Origin: VRUE01 sp036265675
GTDB lineage: Bacteria > Actinomycetota > Thermoleophilia > Solirubrobacterales > 70-9
DNA length: 27,691 nucleotides
Assembly: GCA_036265675.1 (NCBI GenBank)
Contig: DATAOP010000089.1
Location: forward strand, 1 to 27,691
Direction: 5' to 3'
In this document: positions 14,999 to 20,876 of the stretch, piece after piece
Position numbering within the stretch: the first letter of the stretch is position 1
Layout: each line of letters opens with the position of its first letter
The notes under the pieces: generated by a model
What the model was told of the DNA's origin: nothing
Databases searched by the model: none
What the model saw: only the letters and a program-made list of their open reading frames with translations
Program-made: the position numbers and the translations under genes

Positions 14999-15892
14999 TC
15001 AGAAGACGATCGTCCGGGCGCCGTCGAGAAGGACCCGGTCGTCGACGTGGGCGCTGACGGCGCGGGCGAGAACGAGGCGCTCGATGTCGCGGCCGATCCG
15101 CATCAGGTCCTCGGTCTCGTCGCGGTGGCTGACCCGGGTCACGTCCTGATCGATGATCGGGCCGGCGTCGAGCTCCTCGGTGACGTAGTGGGCGGTGGCG
15201 CCGATCAGCTTCACCCCCCGCTCGTGGGCGCGGGCGTAAGGGTCGGCGCCGACGAAGGCGGGCAGGAAGCTGTGGTGGATGTTGATCGCCGGTACGCCGA
15301 GGCGCCGCAGGAAGTCGCCGCTGAGGATCTGCATGTAGCGGGCGAGGACGAGCAGGTCCACCTCATCGTTGAGCAGCTCCAGCGCCTGCTGCTCCGCCGC
15401 GTCCCTGTCGGCGGGGTCGACGGGGACGTGGTGGTAGGGGAGCCCGACCGACTTCACCTGGCCGGCGTGGTCGGGATGGTTGGAGATCACGCATTTGATC
15501 TCGGCCCCGAGCTCGCCGCTCCTCCAGCGCCAGAGGAGGTCGGAGAGGCAGTGGTCTTCGCGCGAGACCATCACCGCCACCCGCTTGCGCTCGGTCGACT
15601 CGGCGAACCGGTGCTCCATCTCGAACGGGCCGGCGATCTCGTCCCGGAAGCGGCGCCTGAGGGACTCGCGCTCGTCCGCCGGGGGTGCCTCGAACACCAT
15701 CCGCATGAAGAAGCGGCCCTCGTTACTCGAGTGCTGGTCGGCGTCGACGATGTTGAGCCGCGCCTCGGCGAGGAAGCCGCTGACCGCGGCGATCAGGCCG
15801 GGACGGTCGCGGCAGGCGAGGAGAAGCCGGGATGTCGGGTGCTGGTCCTCGATGGTCGAATCATCGCCAAGATCGCCCCAAAACCCCTGCAA
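14999..15892 (-). CDS. purU: Formyltetrahydrofolate deformylase
   Basis: Hydrolyses 10-formyl-THF to THF and formate, balancing one-carbon pools and feeding formate to purine synthesis. An N-terminal ACT domain (LLACRDRPGLIAAVSGFL, then NIVDADQHSS) is followed by the formyltransferase catalytic domain with INIHHSFLPAF (Asn and His of the active site) and HYVTEELDAGPIID with the catalytic Asp. The reading frame continues far upstream, but conserved sequence begins near residue 20 of my model. No ATG or GTG lies in the right place; TTG at 15892 gives 297 residues, slightly above the usual 280-290, with no visible Shine-Dalgarno. The exact start is uncertain. The rpf gene diverges from it. Confidence 0.9.
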   Translation of the reverse strand: MQGFWGDLGDDSTIEDQHPTSRLLLACRDRPGLIAAVSGFLAEARLNIVDADQHSSNEGRFFMRMVFEAPPADERESLRRRFRDEIAGPFEMEHRFAESTERKRVAVMVSREDHCLSDLLWRWRSGELGAEIKCVISNHPDHAGQVKSVGLPYHHVPVDPADRDAAEQQALELLNDEVDLLVLARYMQILSGDFLRRLGVPAINIHHSFLPAFVGADPYARAHERGVKLIGATAHYVTEELDAGPIIDQDVTRVSHRDETEDLMRIGRDIERLVLARAVSAHVDDRVLLDGARTIVF

Positions 15893-15958
15893 GAGAAGGT
15901 TCAGGTTTGGTTCAGAGAGGTCGTCGCCACGCCTGAGATTGTCGTGATTGTCGCTAGG

Positions 15959-15988
15959 AATGTAAGCAATGTGATGCTCGTCACCCAA
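15959..15988 (-). promoter_or_regulatory. Candidate purU promoter
   Basis: Bottom strand: TTGGGT (15983-15988) and TACATT (15959-15964) separated by 18 bases. The -10 is good and the -35 mediocre. It would give a leader of about 55 bases before the TTG at 15892. The same bases lie in the upstream region of the divergent Rpf-like gene. Confidence 0.4.
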
Positions 15989-15992
15989 GGAC

Positions 15993-16019
15993 GCGGGGAA
16001 CACCGCCACGGTTCCCCGC
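15993..16019. promoter_or_regulatory. Perfect 9-bp inverted repeat abutting the Rpf-like gene start
   Basis: GCGGGGAAC (15993-16001) and GTTCCCCGC (16011-16019) form a perfect stem with a 9-base loop. The right arm ends one base before the TTG at 16020, just where a ribosome-binding site would be. As RNA it would hide the start region; as DNA it is a palindromic operator candidate placed between the divergent purU and Rpf-like genes. No T-tract follows, so it is not an ordinary terminator. Confidence 0.7.
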
Positions 16020-16505
16020 TTGCTCACAAAACACACATATTTGATCCTTGTACTGATTGCGGCCCTCGCCCTGCCCGCGGCGGCCCTCGCCGCCGGCGAC
16101 GGCGGCTCGAAGCAGCGCATCGGCCTCGCCGACGCCACGCCGGCCGCGAGCAACCCGCTGACCAGGCCGGTCGCGAGCTTCCATCACGCGATCGCCGTCG
16201 GCGTCGATCGCATCCGCGCCGCCCACCGCCGCGAGCTGCGACAGCGGCGGGAATCGTTCGCGGCCCTCCCGGGCGGGGTCTCGCAGGAAACCCTCGACGC
16301 GATCGCGGCCTGCGAGTCCGGCGGCGACCCGGCGAGCGTGTCCTCAGACGGGAGCTATCGCGGGAAGTACCAGTTCACGTACGAAACCTGGGCCTCGGTC
16401 GGAGGCAGCGGCGACCCCGCCGCGGCGCCCGAGGCCGAGCAGGACTACCGGGCGGCGCTCCTCTACGCGAGCTCGGGCTCCAGTCCCTGGCCCGTCTGCG
16501 GCTAG
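16020..16505 (+). CDS. Secreted Rpf-like transglycosylase
   Basis: Resuscitation-promoting-factor-like lysozyme-fold enzyme that would cleave peptidoglycan outside the cell. A 161-residue precursor: signal peptide about residues 1-25 (Lys4, then a Leu/Ala/Val core ending AALAA), a charged linker with an amphipathic helix (about 55-80), then the C-terminal transglycosylase-like domain starting at LDAIAACESGGDP, with the catalytic Glu in ACESGG, continuing with GKYQFTYETWASVGGSGDP and ending SSPWPVCG; Cys in ACESGG and the final Cys probably form the family disulfide. The start is TTG at 16020 (stop codon upstream at 15972; no ATG/GTG). TTG at 16041 would lose the charged N-region. No LysM or G5 domain. 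Confidence 0.88.
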   Translation: MLTKHTYLILVLIAALALPAAALAAGDGGSKQRIGLADATPAASNPLTRPVASFHHAIAVGVDRIRAAHRRELRQRRESFAALPGGVSQETLDAIAACESGGDPASVSSDGSYRGKYQFTYETWASVGGSGDPAAAPEAEQDYRAALLYASSGSSPWPVCG

Positions 16506-16513
16506 CCGGCCCT

Positions 16514-16530
16514 CCGGCGGGGGCCGCCGG
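16514..16530 (+). terminator. GC-rich hairpin after the Rpf-like gene
   Basis: CCGGCGG-GGG-CCGCCGG, a perfect 7-bp stem 8 bases after the stop codon. There is no U-tract behind it, so it would be a U-less terminator or an mRNA 3' end stabiliser. Confidence 0.45.
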
Positions 16531-16540
16531 GCCCCTGCCA

Positions 16541-16546
16541 TACGAT
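16541..16546 (+). promoter_or_regulatory. Possible -10 box upstream of the HD-domain gene
   Basis: TACGAT at 16541-16546. If used, transcription would begin near 16553 and the hairpin at 16570-16597 would lie in the 5' leader of the HD-domain gene. No clear -35. Confidence 0.3.
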
Positions 16547-16569
16547 CAGCATCGATGAGCGCGGAGCGA

Positions 16570-16597
16570 GCAAGCGTCCATTTCTGTCTCTTCGTGC
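16570..16597 (+). repeat. Conserved-loop hairpin element, copy A
   Basis: Loop TCCATTTCTGTCTCTT (16577-16592) closed by a short stem: GCG with CGT (one G-U pair), a two-base AA bulge, then GC with GC. Downstream AGCGAGCGA and ATTGGT are also shared with copy B at 18721-18750. The loops differ at one of 16 positions whereas the stems are different sequences. Function unknown. Confidence 0.55.
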
Positions 16598-16622
16598 AGC
16601 GAGCGAAGCGCGAGGCATTGGT

Positions 16623-17471
16623 TTGAACGAAGAGCGAGTTCCCGCTCCGGACCCCGAGGGGCCGCCTCGGAAGCCGCTCAGGGAGGCGATCGACGAGGCG
16701 GCCGTGCGGGTGCCGACTCGCGGCAATCGCAAACTCGAGAGCTTCCTGGCGGCGGTCAACGAGGACGATCAGGTCCGCGCCTGGTGGTACATGCAGCAGA
16801 TCCACGCCGAACGGCTGGGGATGTCGGACCACTCCTGGGTCCACATGCAGATCGTCCTCAACATCGCCCTGCGGCTGTTGCGCCTCCTGGTCAGGGACGG
16901 CGTCGAGCCGAGCGTCGTCGCCGACCATGGGATGTCGGCGCGCGATGCGGAGGTCGTCGTCGCCGGCGGCGCCCTGCTGCACGACATCGGAATGTCGATC
17001 CATCGCAACGATCACGAGGCCTACAGCCTCTTTCTCGCCTCCGGCGCTCTCGACCGCCTGCTCGCCGGCTCATACAAGGAGCCGAAACGCACCGTGATCG
17101 CCTCGGAGATCCTGCACGCGATCATCGGTCACCGCCGGCGCGGTGAGCCCTACACGGTCGAGGCCGGCGTCGTCCGGGTCGCCGACGCCCTCGACATGGC
17201 GCAGGGCCGCACCCGGATCCCGCTCGAGGCCGGCCGCGAGGGCATCCACTCGATCTCGGCGGCGGCGATCGATGAGGTCCGGATCGAGCCCGGCGAGGAA
17301 AGGGCCGTGCGGATCGAGATCGAGCTCAACAACTCGGCCGGGATCTTTCAGGTCGATGACCTGCTGGCGACGAAGATCCGCGGAACGCCGCTGGAGGGAA
17401 GGGTGGAGGTCGTCGCGAAGATCGAGGGCGAGAGCGAGAAACGCCTGCTCTCCGGGTTCACGCTGGGCTAG
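16623..17471 (+). CDS. HD-domain metal-dependent phosphohydrolase
   Basis: 282 residues. The HD signature is readable as H-S-W-V-H (about 70-74), the HD pair in GALLHDIGMSIHRNDHEAY (about 116-130), a later HAIIGHRRRG segment and the closing Asp in VRVADALDMAQGR, so a metal-dependent phosphohydrolase with likely intact ligands. The C-terminal 90 residues form a separate beta-rich part of unknown role. The substrate (nucleotide, cyclic dinucleotide or other phosphate ester) cannot be told. The start is TTG with no ATG or GTG nearby and a weak ribosome site. Its TAG shares the CTAG at 17468-17471 with a small convergent gene. It is preceded by hairpin element A. Confidence 0.85.
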   Translation: MNEERVPAPDPEGPPRKPLREAIDEAAVRVPTRGNRKLESFLAAVNEDDQVRAWWYMQQIHAERLGMSDHSWVHMQIVLNIALRLLRLLVRDGVEPSVVADHGMSARDAEVVVAGGALLHDIGMSIHRNDHEAYSLFLASGALDRLLAGSYKEPKRTVIASEILHAIIGHRRRGEPYTVEAGVVRVADALDMAQGRTRIPLEAGREGIHSISAAAIDEVRIEPGEERAVRIEIELNNSAGIFQVDDLLATKIRGTPLEGRVEVVAKIEGESEKRLLSGFTLG

Positions 17472-17734
17472 CGCCGGCTGCCGAAACGATCGAGGTCGTA
17501 CTGGCGCATTTCCTTCCGCTTCTCGAGCCTGCCCTGGATCAGCGAGAGGACGATCACCAGCGCCGCGAAGAAAAAGATGACCCCGAAGCAGATGAAGGTC
17601 ACCCCCTTGTCAGTGATCGGACCGGCGAGCCCGGTGCCGTTGTCGGCCAGCGCCGCCGGGGCGGCGAGGAGCGCGGCCGCGAGGGTTGCCAGCAGCGCGG
17701 AGATTGCGCGGGTGCGGCGGGACGGAGTCTTCAC
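17468..17734 (-). CDS. Small exported/membrane protein, unknown function
   Basis: Not recognised. 88 residues from GTG 17734: a basic N-terminus (KTPSRRTR), a signal-like hydrophobic segment ending AAPAALA (about 12-30) with a plausible cleavage site before DNG, a short loop, a membrane helix (about 42-64, GVTFICFGVIFFFAALVIVL) and a charged C-terminus (QGRLEKRKEMRQYDLDRFG). With the signal cleaved this is a single-pass protein with a cytoplasmic tail. The frame continues upstream to an ATG at 17884, but that part overlaps uppP and is discarded. TAGATT on the bottom strand lies 8 bases before the GTG. The stop overlaps the HD gene stop; divergent from uppP. Confidence 0.7.
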   Translation of the reverse strand: MKTPSRRTRAISALLATLAAALLAAPAALADNGTGLAGPITDKGVTFICFGVIFFFAALVIVLSLIQGRLEKRKEMRQYDLDRFGSRR

Positions 17735-17742
17735 AGCTCCGA

Positions 17743-17748
17743 AATCTA
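17743..17748 (-). promoter_or_regulatory. Possible -10 box of the small membrane protein gene
   Basis: Bottom strand TAGATT, 8 bases before the GTG at 17734. It leaves almost no leader; GGAG lies only 2 bases before the start codon, too close for a normal ribosome site. Confidence 0.3.
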
Positions 17749-17766
17749 CCTGACCAGCCGGGCCTC

Positions 17767-17806
17767 TAGGCTCCCGCGCCACATGTCTCTCCGCGAAGAT
17801 GTCTGA
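17767..17806 (+). promoter_or_regulatory. uppP leader: -10 box and overlapping 7-codon frame
   Basis: TAGGCT (17767-17772) lies 10 bases before an ATG at 17783. That ATG opens MSLREDV and stops with TGA at 17804-17806, inside the first codons of uppP (ATG 17799). With no Shine-Dalgarno before uppP, a leaderless ribosome could read the minigene and restart at 17799. Suggestive only. Confidence 0.3.
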
Positions 17807-18641
17807 GCTCGAGGCCCTCCTCCTGGGGGTAGTCCAGGGGCTGACCGAGTTCCTGCCGATCTCCTCCTCCGGCCACCTGATCATCGTCCCCTGGTTGCAG
17901 GACTACACGTTCCTGATCGACCACGACGACTTCAACCGGACCTTCGACGTGGCGCTCCACGCCGGGACGCTCGTCGCGGCGATCACCTATTTCCGGCGCG
18001 AGGTCGTCGAGTTGATCCGCGGCTTCGTCGAGGCGGTGGGCGCCCGCGCGGTCGAGACCGACTCCCAGCGGCTCTCGGTCGCGATCGCGGTCGGCACGAT
18101 CCCGGCTGTGATCTTCGGTGGGCTCGGCTCCGGCTTTCTCGAGGATCACCTCGGTGAGCCGTGGATGATCGCGATCCAGCTGATCTTCTTCGGGGCGCTG
18201 CTCGGGTACGCCGATCGCCTGCCGGAGCGCAAGTCGCTCGAGGGCTCCACGGTCAGGGACGGGTTTTACATCGGCCTCGCCCAGGTCCTCGCGCTGGCCC
18301 CCGGCACGTCGCGCTCGGGAATCACGATCACCGCCGGCCGCTACCTCGGCCTCGACCGCGACGCGACCGCCCGCTTCTCCTTCCTGCTTCTGATCCCGAT
18401 CGTATTCGGGGCAACCATCTTCGAAGCGGCGAAAGCGATCCACGAAGGCCTCCCCAGCGGCGTCGCCGGCCCGATGATCGTCGGCACCGCGGCCGCGGCG
18501 ATCTCCGGCTACCTCGCGATCGCCTGGCTCCTGCGCCTCGTCCGCACCCACAGCTACCGCCCCTTCGTCCTCTACCGCTACTTCGCCGGCGCCGCGATCC
18601 TCCTCATCATCGCCACGGGATTGCGACCGCCCACTTTCTAG
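17799..18641 (+). CDS. uppP: Undecaprenyl-diphosphatase UppP (BacA)
   Basis: Integral membrane phosphatase that recycles undecaprenyl pyrophosphate to the monophosphate carrier for peptidoglycan and wall polymers; overproduction of homologues gives bacitracin resistance. 280 residues with the two family signatures: QGLTEFLPISSSGH near the N-terminus (residues 13-26; catalytic Glu and the Ser-rich loop) and LAPGTSRSGITI (about 166-177; phosphate-binding Arg). About seven to eight hydrophobic segments are seen. The ATG at 17799 starts directly at the family N-terminus (ELEALLLGVVQG). It stands near the Rpf-like gene and HD gene but has its own upstream region. Confidence 0.97.
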   Translation: MSELEALLLGVVQGLTEFLPISSSGHLIIVPWLQDYTFLIDHDDFNRTFDVALHAGTLVAAITYFRREVVELIRGFVEAVGARAVETDSQRLSVAIAVGTIPAVIFGGLGSGFLEDHLGEPWMIAIQLIFFGALLGYADRLPERKSLEGSTVRDGFYIGLAQVLALAPGTSRSGITITAGRYLGLDRDATARFSFLLLIPIVFGATIFEAAKAIHEGLPSGVAGPMIVGTAAAAISGYLAIAWLLRLVRTHSYRPFVLYRYFAGAAILLIIATGLRPPTF

Positions 18642-18648
18642 GCGTTAA

Positions 18649-18661
18649 CCGGCATGGCCGG
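18649..18661 (+). terminator. Small hairpin after uppP
   Basis: CCGGC-ATG-GCCGG, a perfect 5-bp stem with a three-base loop, 7 bases after the uppP stop. No U-tract; it may end uppP transcription or be part of the larger structured region that follows. Confidence 0.3.
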
Positions 18662-18696
18662 CACGAGCGCGAGCCCCGTTCGTCCCTCGCCGAGAC

Positions 18697-18774
18697 CCGG
18701 CATCGCGGACGCGGGAGCGAGGGCCAGTCCATCTCTGTCTCTTCTGGCCCGAGCGAGAGCAGAGCAGATGCCGG
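18697..18774 (+). repeat. Conserved-loop hairpin element, copy B, with outer stem
   Basis: Inner hairpin GGGCCAG (18721-18727) and CTGGCCC (18744-18750), a perfect 7-bp stem closing the loop TCCATCTCTGTCTCTT (18728-18743). An outer perfect 8-bp stem, CCGGCATC (18697-18704) with GATGCCGG (18767-18774), encloses it. The loop matches copy A at 15 of 16 positions. It lies between uppP and the response regulator, upstream of the PHO box. Confidence 0.6.
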
Positions 18775-18792
18775 CTGATTGGTCGGTGCGCT

Positions 18793-18809
18793 GTGAAAAT
18801 TTGGTGAAC
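18793..18809 (-). promoter_or_regulatory. PHO box upstream of the response regulator
   Basis: The bottom strand reads GTTCACCAAATTTTCAC: two TTCAC units exactly 11 bases apart, the first a perfect match to the actinobacterial PhoP half-site GTTCACC. It lies 39 bases before the -10 box of the regulator gene, so autoregulation is likely. Confidence 0.65.
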
Positions 18810-18847
18810 GTAGGCGCAGCCTGGGGTGCGACGCCGTCGCGGGTGCT

Positions 18848-18853
18848 TACAAT
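18848..18853 (+). promoter_or_regulatory. -10 box of the response regulator gene
   Basis: TACAAT, identical to the box proposed for ssrA, 11 bases before the ATG at 18865, giving a leader of only a few bases. There is no obvious -35, consistent with activator dependence on the PHO box upstream. Confidence 0.5.
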
Positions 18854-18864
18854 CGTCCCGCCAC

Positions 18865-19653
18865 ATGCCCGAGCTCCAAAAGATCAGGCTCGCGGTCATC
18901 GACGACGACAGCGGCTTCGTCACCGTGTTGTCGAAGCGAACCGAGTCCGCCGGTTGGCAGCAGCGGACCGTGAGCGGCGGCATCCCCCCCGAGGAGCTGG
19001 TCGCGATGAAGCTCAACGCCCTCGTGCTCGACCCGGCCGTCCTCGGCGAGGAGGGATGGAACTATCTCGAGCAGGTCTGCAGAAAGCTTCCCGAGCTCGG
19101 GGTCATCGTCTGCACCACCCGGTCGACAGTTGCCCAGCGGGTGCGCGCGCTGCGGCTCGGCGTCGATGACTGGGTCGGCAAGCCCTGTCACCCCGAGGAG
19201 GTCGTCGCCAGGGTCGAAGCGGTGCTGCGGCGCCGTCGCCGGGCCGGGCCCGTGCCTGACGCCGGGCCCCTTGTCCTCGGTGAGCTCGAGATCCGCGCCG
19301 ACCGCTTCGAGGCGTTCGTCGCCGGCACCAGCCTCGACCTGACCCGGCGCGAGTTCGAGCTGCTCCAGGTGCTCGCCGACTCGGCTGGGCGAGTCTTCGA
19401 GCGCGAGGCGATCTATCAACGTGTCTGGGGGTACGCGATGGCGCACGGCGACCGCTCGGTCGACGTCTTCGTCCGCAAGCTCAGGCACAAGCTCGAGAAG
19501 CGCTCGCCGGCCTGGCGCTACATCCACACCCATTTCGGCGTCGGCTATCGATTCGATCCCGAGCCGCTCGGCGGAGACGAGGCCGAGGCCGTCTCATCAG
19601 CGGAGCCGGCGGACGATTTACCGCCCGTTCACAAGAGCCTCACCCTGAAATAG
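18865..19653 (+). CDS. OmpR/PhoB-family response regulator, probable phosphate regulator
   Basis: Two-domain DNA-binding regulator, 262 residues. Receiver domain (about 6-122): acidic pocket D13/D14 (VIDDD), phospho-acceptor Asp56 (LVLDPAVLG), Thr84/Thr85 switch (VCTTRS) and Lys106 (VGKPCHP), all conserved. Winged-helix domain (about 135-235): LDLTRREFELLQVLADSAGR, then RSVDVFVRKLRHKLE and FGVGYRF. The acidic C-terminal tail of about 25 residues is unusual. No histidine kinase gene is adjacent, so its partner is elsewhere. An in-frame ATG at 18826 precedes the promoter box, so 18865 is chosen. It sits directly upstream of pst genes with PHO boxes on both sides, so a PhoP/PhoB/RegX3-like role is likely but inferred. 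Confidence 0.88.
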   Translation: MPELQKIRLAVIDDDSGFVTVLSKRTESAGWQQRTVSGGIPPEELVAMKLNALVLDPAVLGEEGWNYLEQVCRKLPELGVIVCTTRSTVAQRVRALRLGVDDWVGKPCHPEEVVARVEAVLRRRRRAGPVPDAGPLVLGELEIRADRFEAFVAGTSLDLTRREFELLQVLADSAGRVFEREAIYQRVWGYAMAHGDRSVDVFVRKLRHKLEKRSPAWRYIHTHFGVGYRFDPEPLGGDEAEAVSSAEPADDLPPVHKSLTLK

Positions 19654-19685
19654 CAGCCGCGCCGCGGCTTTCACATCTTTTTCAC
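19627..19685 (+). promoter_or_regulatory. PHO-box direct repeats upstream of pstS
   Basis: Two pairs of 11-base repeats. Pair 1: GTTCACAAGAG then CCTCACCCTGA (19627-19648), inside the end of the regulator gene. Pair 2: TTCAC at 19670 and again at 19681. CTCAC/TTCAC units in each pair are exactly 11 apart, as in actinobacterial PhoP sites. Pair 2 lies about 80 bases before the pstS start. A possible -10, GATACA, lies at 19692-19697. Confidence 0.65.
19655..19682 (+). terminator. Hairpin with T-rich tail after the response regulator
   Basis: AGCCGC-GCC-GCGGCT (19655-19669) followed by TTCACATCTTTTT. A short stem and interrupted T-run, so a weak intrinsic terminator at best. Its tail overlaps the second PHO repeat, so regulator binding and termination compete for the same DNA. 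Confidence 0.35.
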
Positions 19686-19762
19686 ACCCCCGATACAGCC
19701 ACGTAACAAGGGGGCGCGGAGTCGCTGGCAGGCTGGCGACAACCAATGAGAAGGAGAAAAGA

Positions 19763-20857
19763 GTGAGTGGCTCTAGGTGGCTGATGGTCATTGCCTGCGC
19801 GTGCACCCTGGCGTTCGGGGTGGCGGCGTGCGGCGGGGATAGCGCAACCGGTGCATCGGAGGGCGACGTCTCCGGCGAAATCGCGGGCGCCGGATCGACC
19901 GCGCAGGAGGCGGCGCAGGAAGCGTGGACCGCTGAATTCGTCAATCAAAACTCCGGCGCGACGATCTCCTACGACCCGGTCGGGTCGGGCGGGGGCCGCG
20001 AACAGTTCATCGGCGGCGGGGTCGCGTACGCGGGGAGCGACGCGGCGCTCGAAGAAGAAGAAGGCGAGCTGAAGAAGGCGATCGAACGGTGTCAGCCCGG
20101 CGAAGTCGTCGAGGTCCCGGTCTACGTCTCGCCGATCGCGATCATCTACAACCTCCAGGGCGTCGAAGAACTCAACCTCGACGCCGAAACCGTGGCGAGG
20201 ATCTTCAACCAGGAAATCACCACCTGGAACGACCCGGAGATCACCAAGCTCAACCCCGGCGCCGAACTGCCGGACACCCGCATCACCCCGGTCAACCGCT
20301 CCGACGAGTCGGGGACCACCGAGAACTTCACCGACTATCTCTCCCAGGTCGTCCCCAGCATCTGGAAGTACGAAGTCAGCGGCGACTGGCCGGTGAAGGG
20401 CGGCGAAGCCGCACAGGGCACATCCGGCGTCGTCGAAGCGGTGAACGCCGGTGACGGGACGATCGGGTACGCCGACGCCAGCCAGGCCGGCGAACTCGGC
20501 ATCGCCAAGATCAAGGTCGGGAGCGAATACGCCGAACCGACTCCCGAGGCCGCCGCGAAAGTGCTCGAGGAGTCACCCGAAGCGAAGGAGATCGCCAAGG
20601 GCCAGTACATGTACCCGTTCGAACTCGATCGGAAGACGGAATCGCAGGGCGTCTATCCGATCGTCCTCGTCTCCTACATGATCGCCTGCACGAAGTACGA
20701 CTCCGCCTCGGAAGCGGCGATCGTCAAGGCCTATCTCGAATACGCGATAAGCCCCGAAGGCCAGGAAGTCGCCGCCGAAAACGCCGGCTCGGCGCCGCTC
20801 TCCGATGCGCTGACCAGGAGGATCGACCCGGCCGTCGCCGCGATCGAAACCTCGTAA
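19763..20857 (+). CDS. pstS: Phosphate ABC transporter substrate-binding lipoprotein PstS
   Basis: High-affinity phosphate receptor outside the membrane. 364 residues. The lipoprotein signal ends in the lipobox VAAC with Cys23 as lipid anchor. Phosphate-binding segments are visible: AGSTAQEAA (about 34-42), YDPVGSGGGREQFIGG (about 72-87), a VNRSDESGTT loop (about 175-184) and the later TSGVVEAV/GTIGYADAS segment. The GTG start has a strong AAGGAG 6 bases upstream, the best ribosome site in the window, fitting high expression. Glutamate is about three quarters GAA, unlike phoU. First gene of pstSCAB-phoU, controlled by the PHO repeats upstream. Confidence 0.97.
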   Translation: MSGSRWLMVIACACTLAFGVAACGGDSATGASEGDVSGEIAGAGSTAQEAAQEAWTAEFVNQNSGATISYDPVGSGGGREQFIGGGVAYAGSDAALEEEEGELKKAIERCQPGEVVEVPVYVSPIAIIYNLQGVEELNLDAETVARIFNQEITTWNDPEITKLNPGAELPDTRITPVNRSDESGTTENFTDYLSQVVPSIWKYEVSGDWPVKGGEAAQGTSGVVEAVNAGDGTIGYADASQAGELGIAKIKVGSEYAEPTPEAAAKVLEESPEAKEIAKGQYMYPFELDRKTESQGVYPIVLVSYMIACTKYDSASEAAIVKAYLEYAISPEGQEVAAENAGSAPLSDALTRRIDPAVAAIETS

Positions 20858-20876
20858 CGGCGCTGGACGCTGATCG

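Noticed and set aside
15893..15958. Possible glycine or folate riboswitch in the purU leader
   Set aside because: The leader is about 55 bases, too short for these aptamers, and shows none of their conserved blocks.
15850..16019. Possible cyclic-di-AMP (ydaO) riboswitch before the Rpf-like gene
   Set aside because: Such riboswitches precede rpf genes in some actinobacteria, but I could not find the conserved ydaO core blocks; only a simple hairpin is present.
14918..16558. 546-codon plus-strand frame over purU and the Rpf-like gene
   Set aside because: Mirror frame of purU; the Rpf-like gene lies in another frame with a signal peptide and catalytic Glu.
18826..18864. Upstream ATG for the response regulator
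   Set aside because: The extra 13 residues (RRRRG-like) precede the receiver domain and would lie upstream of, and across, the probable -10 box at 18848.
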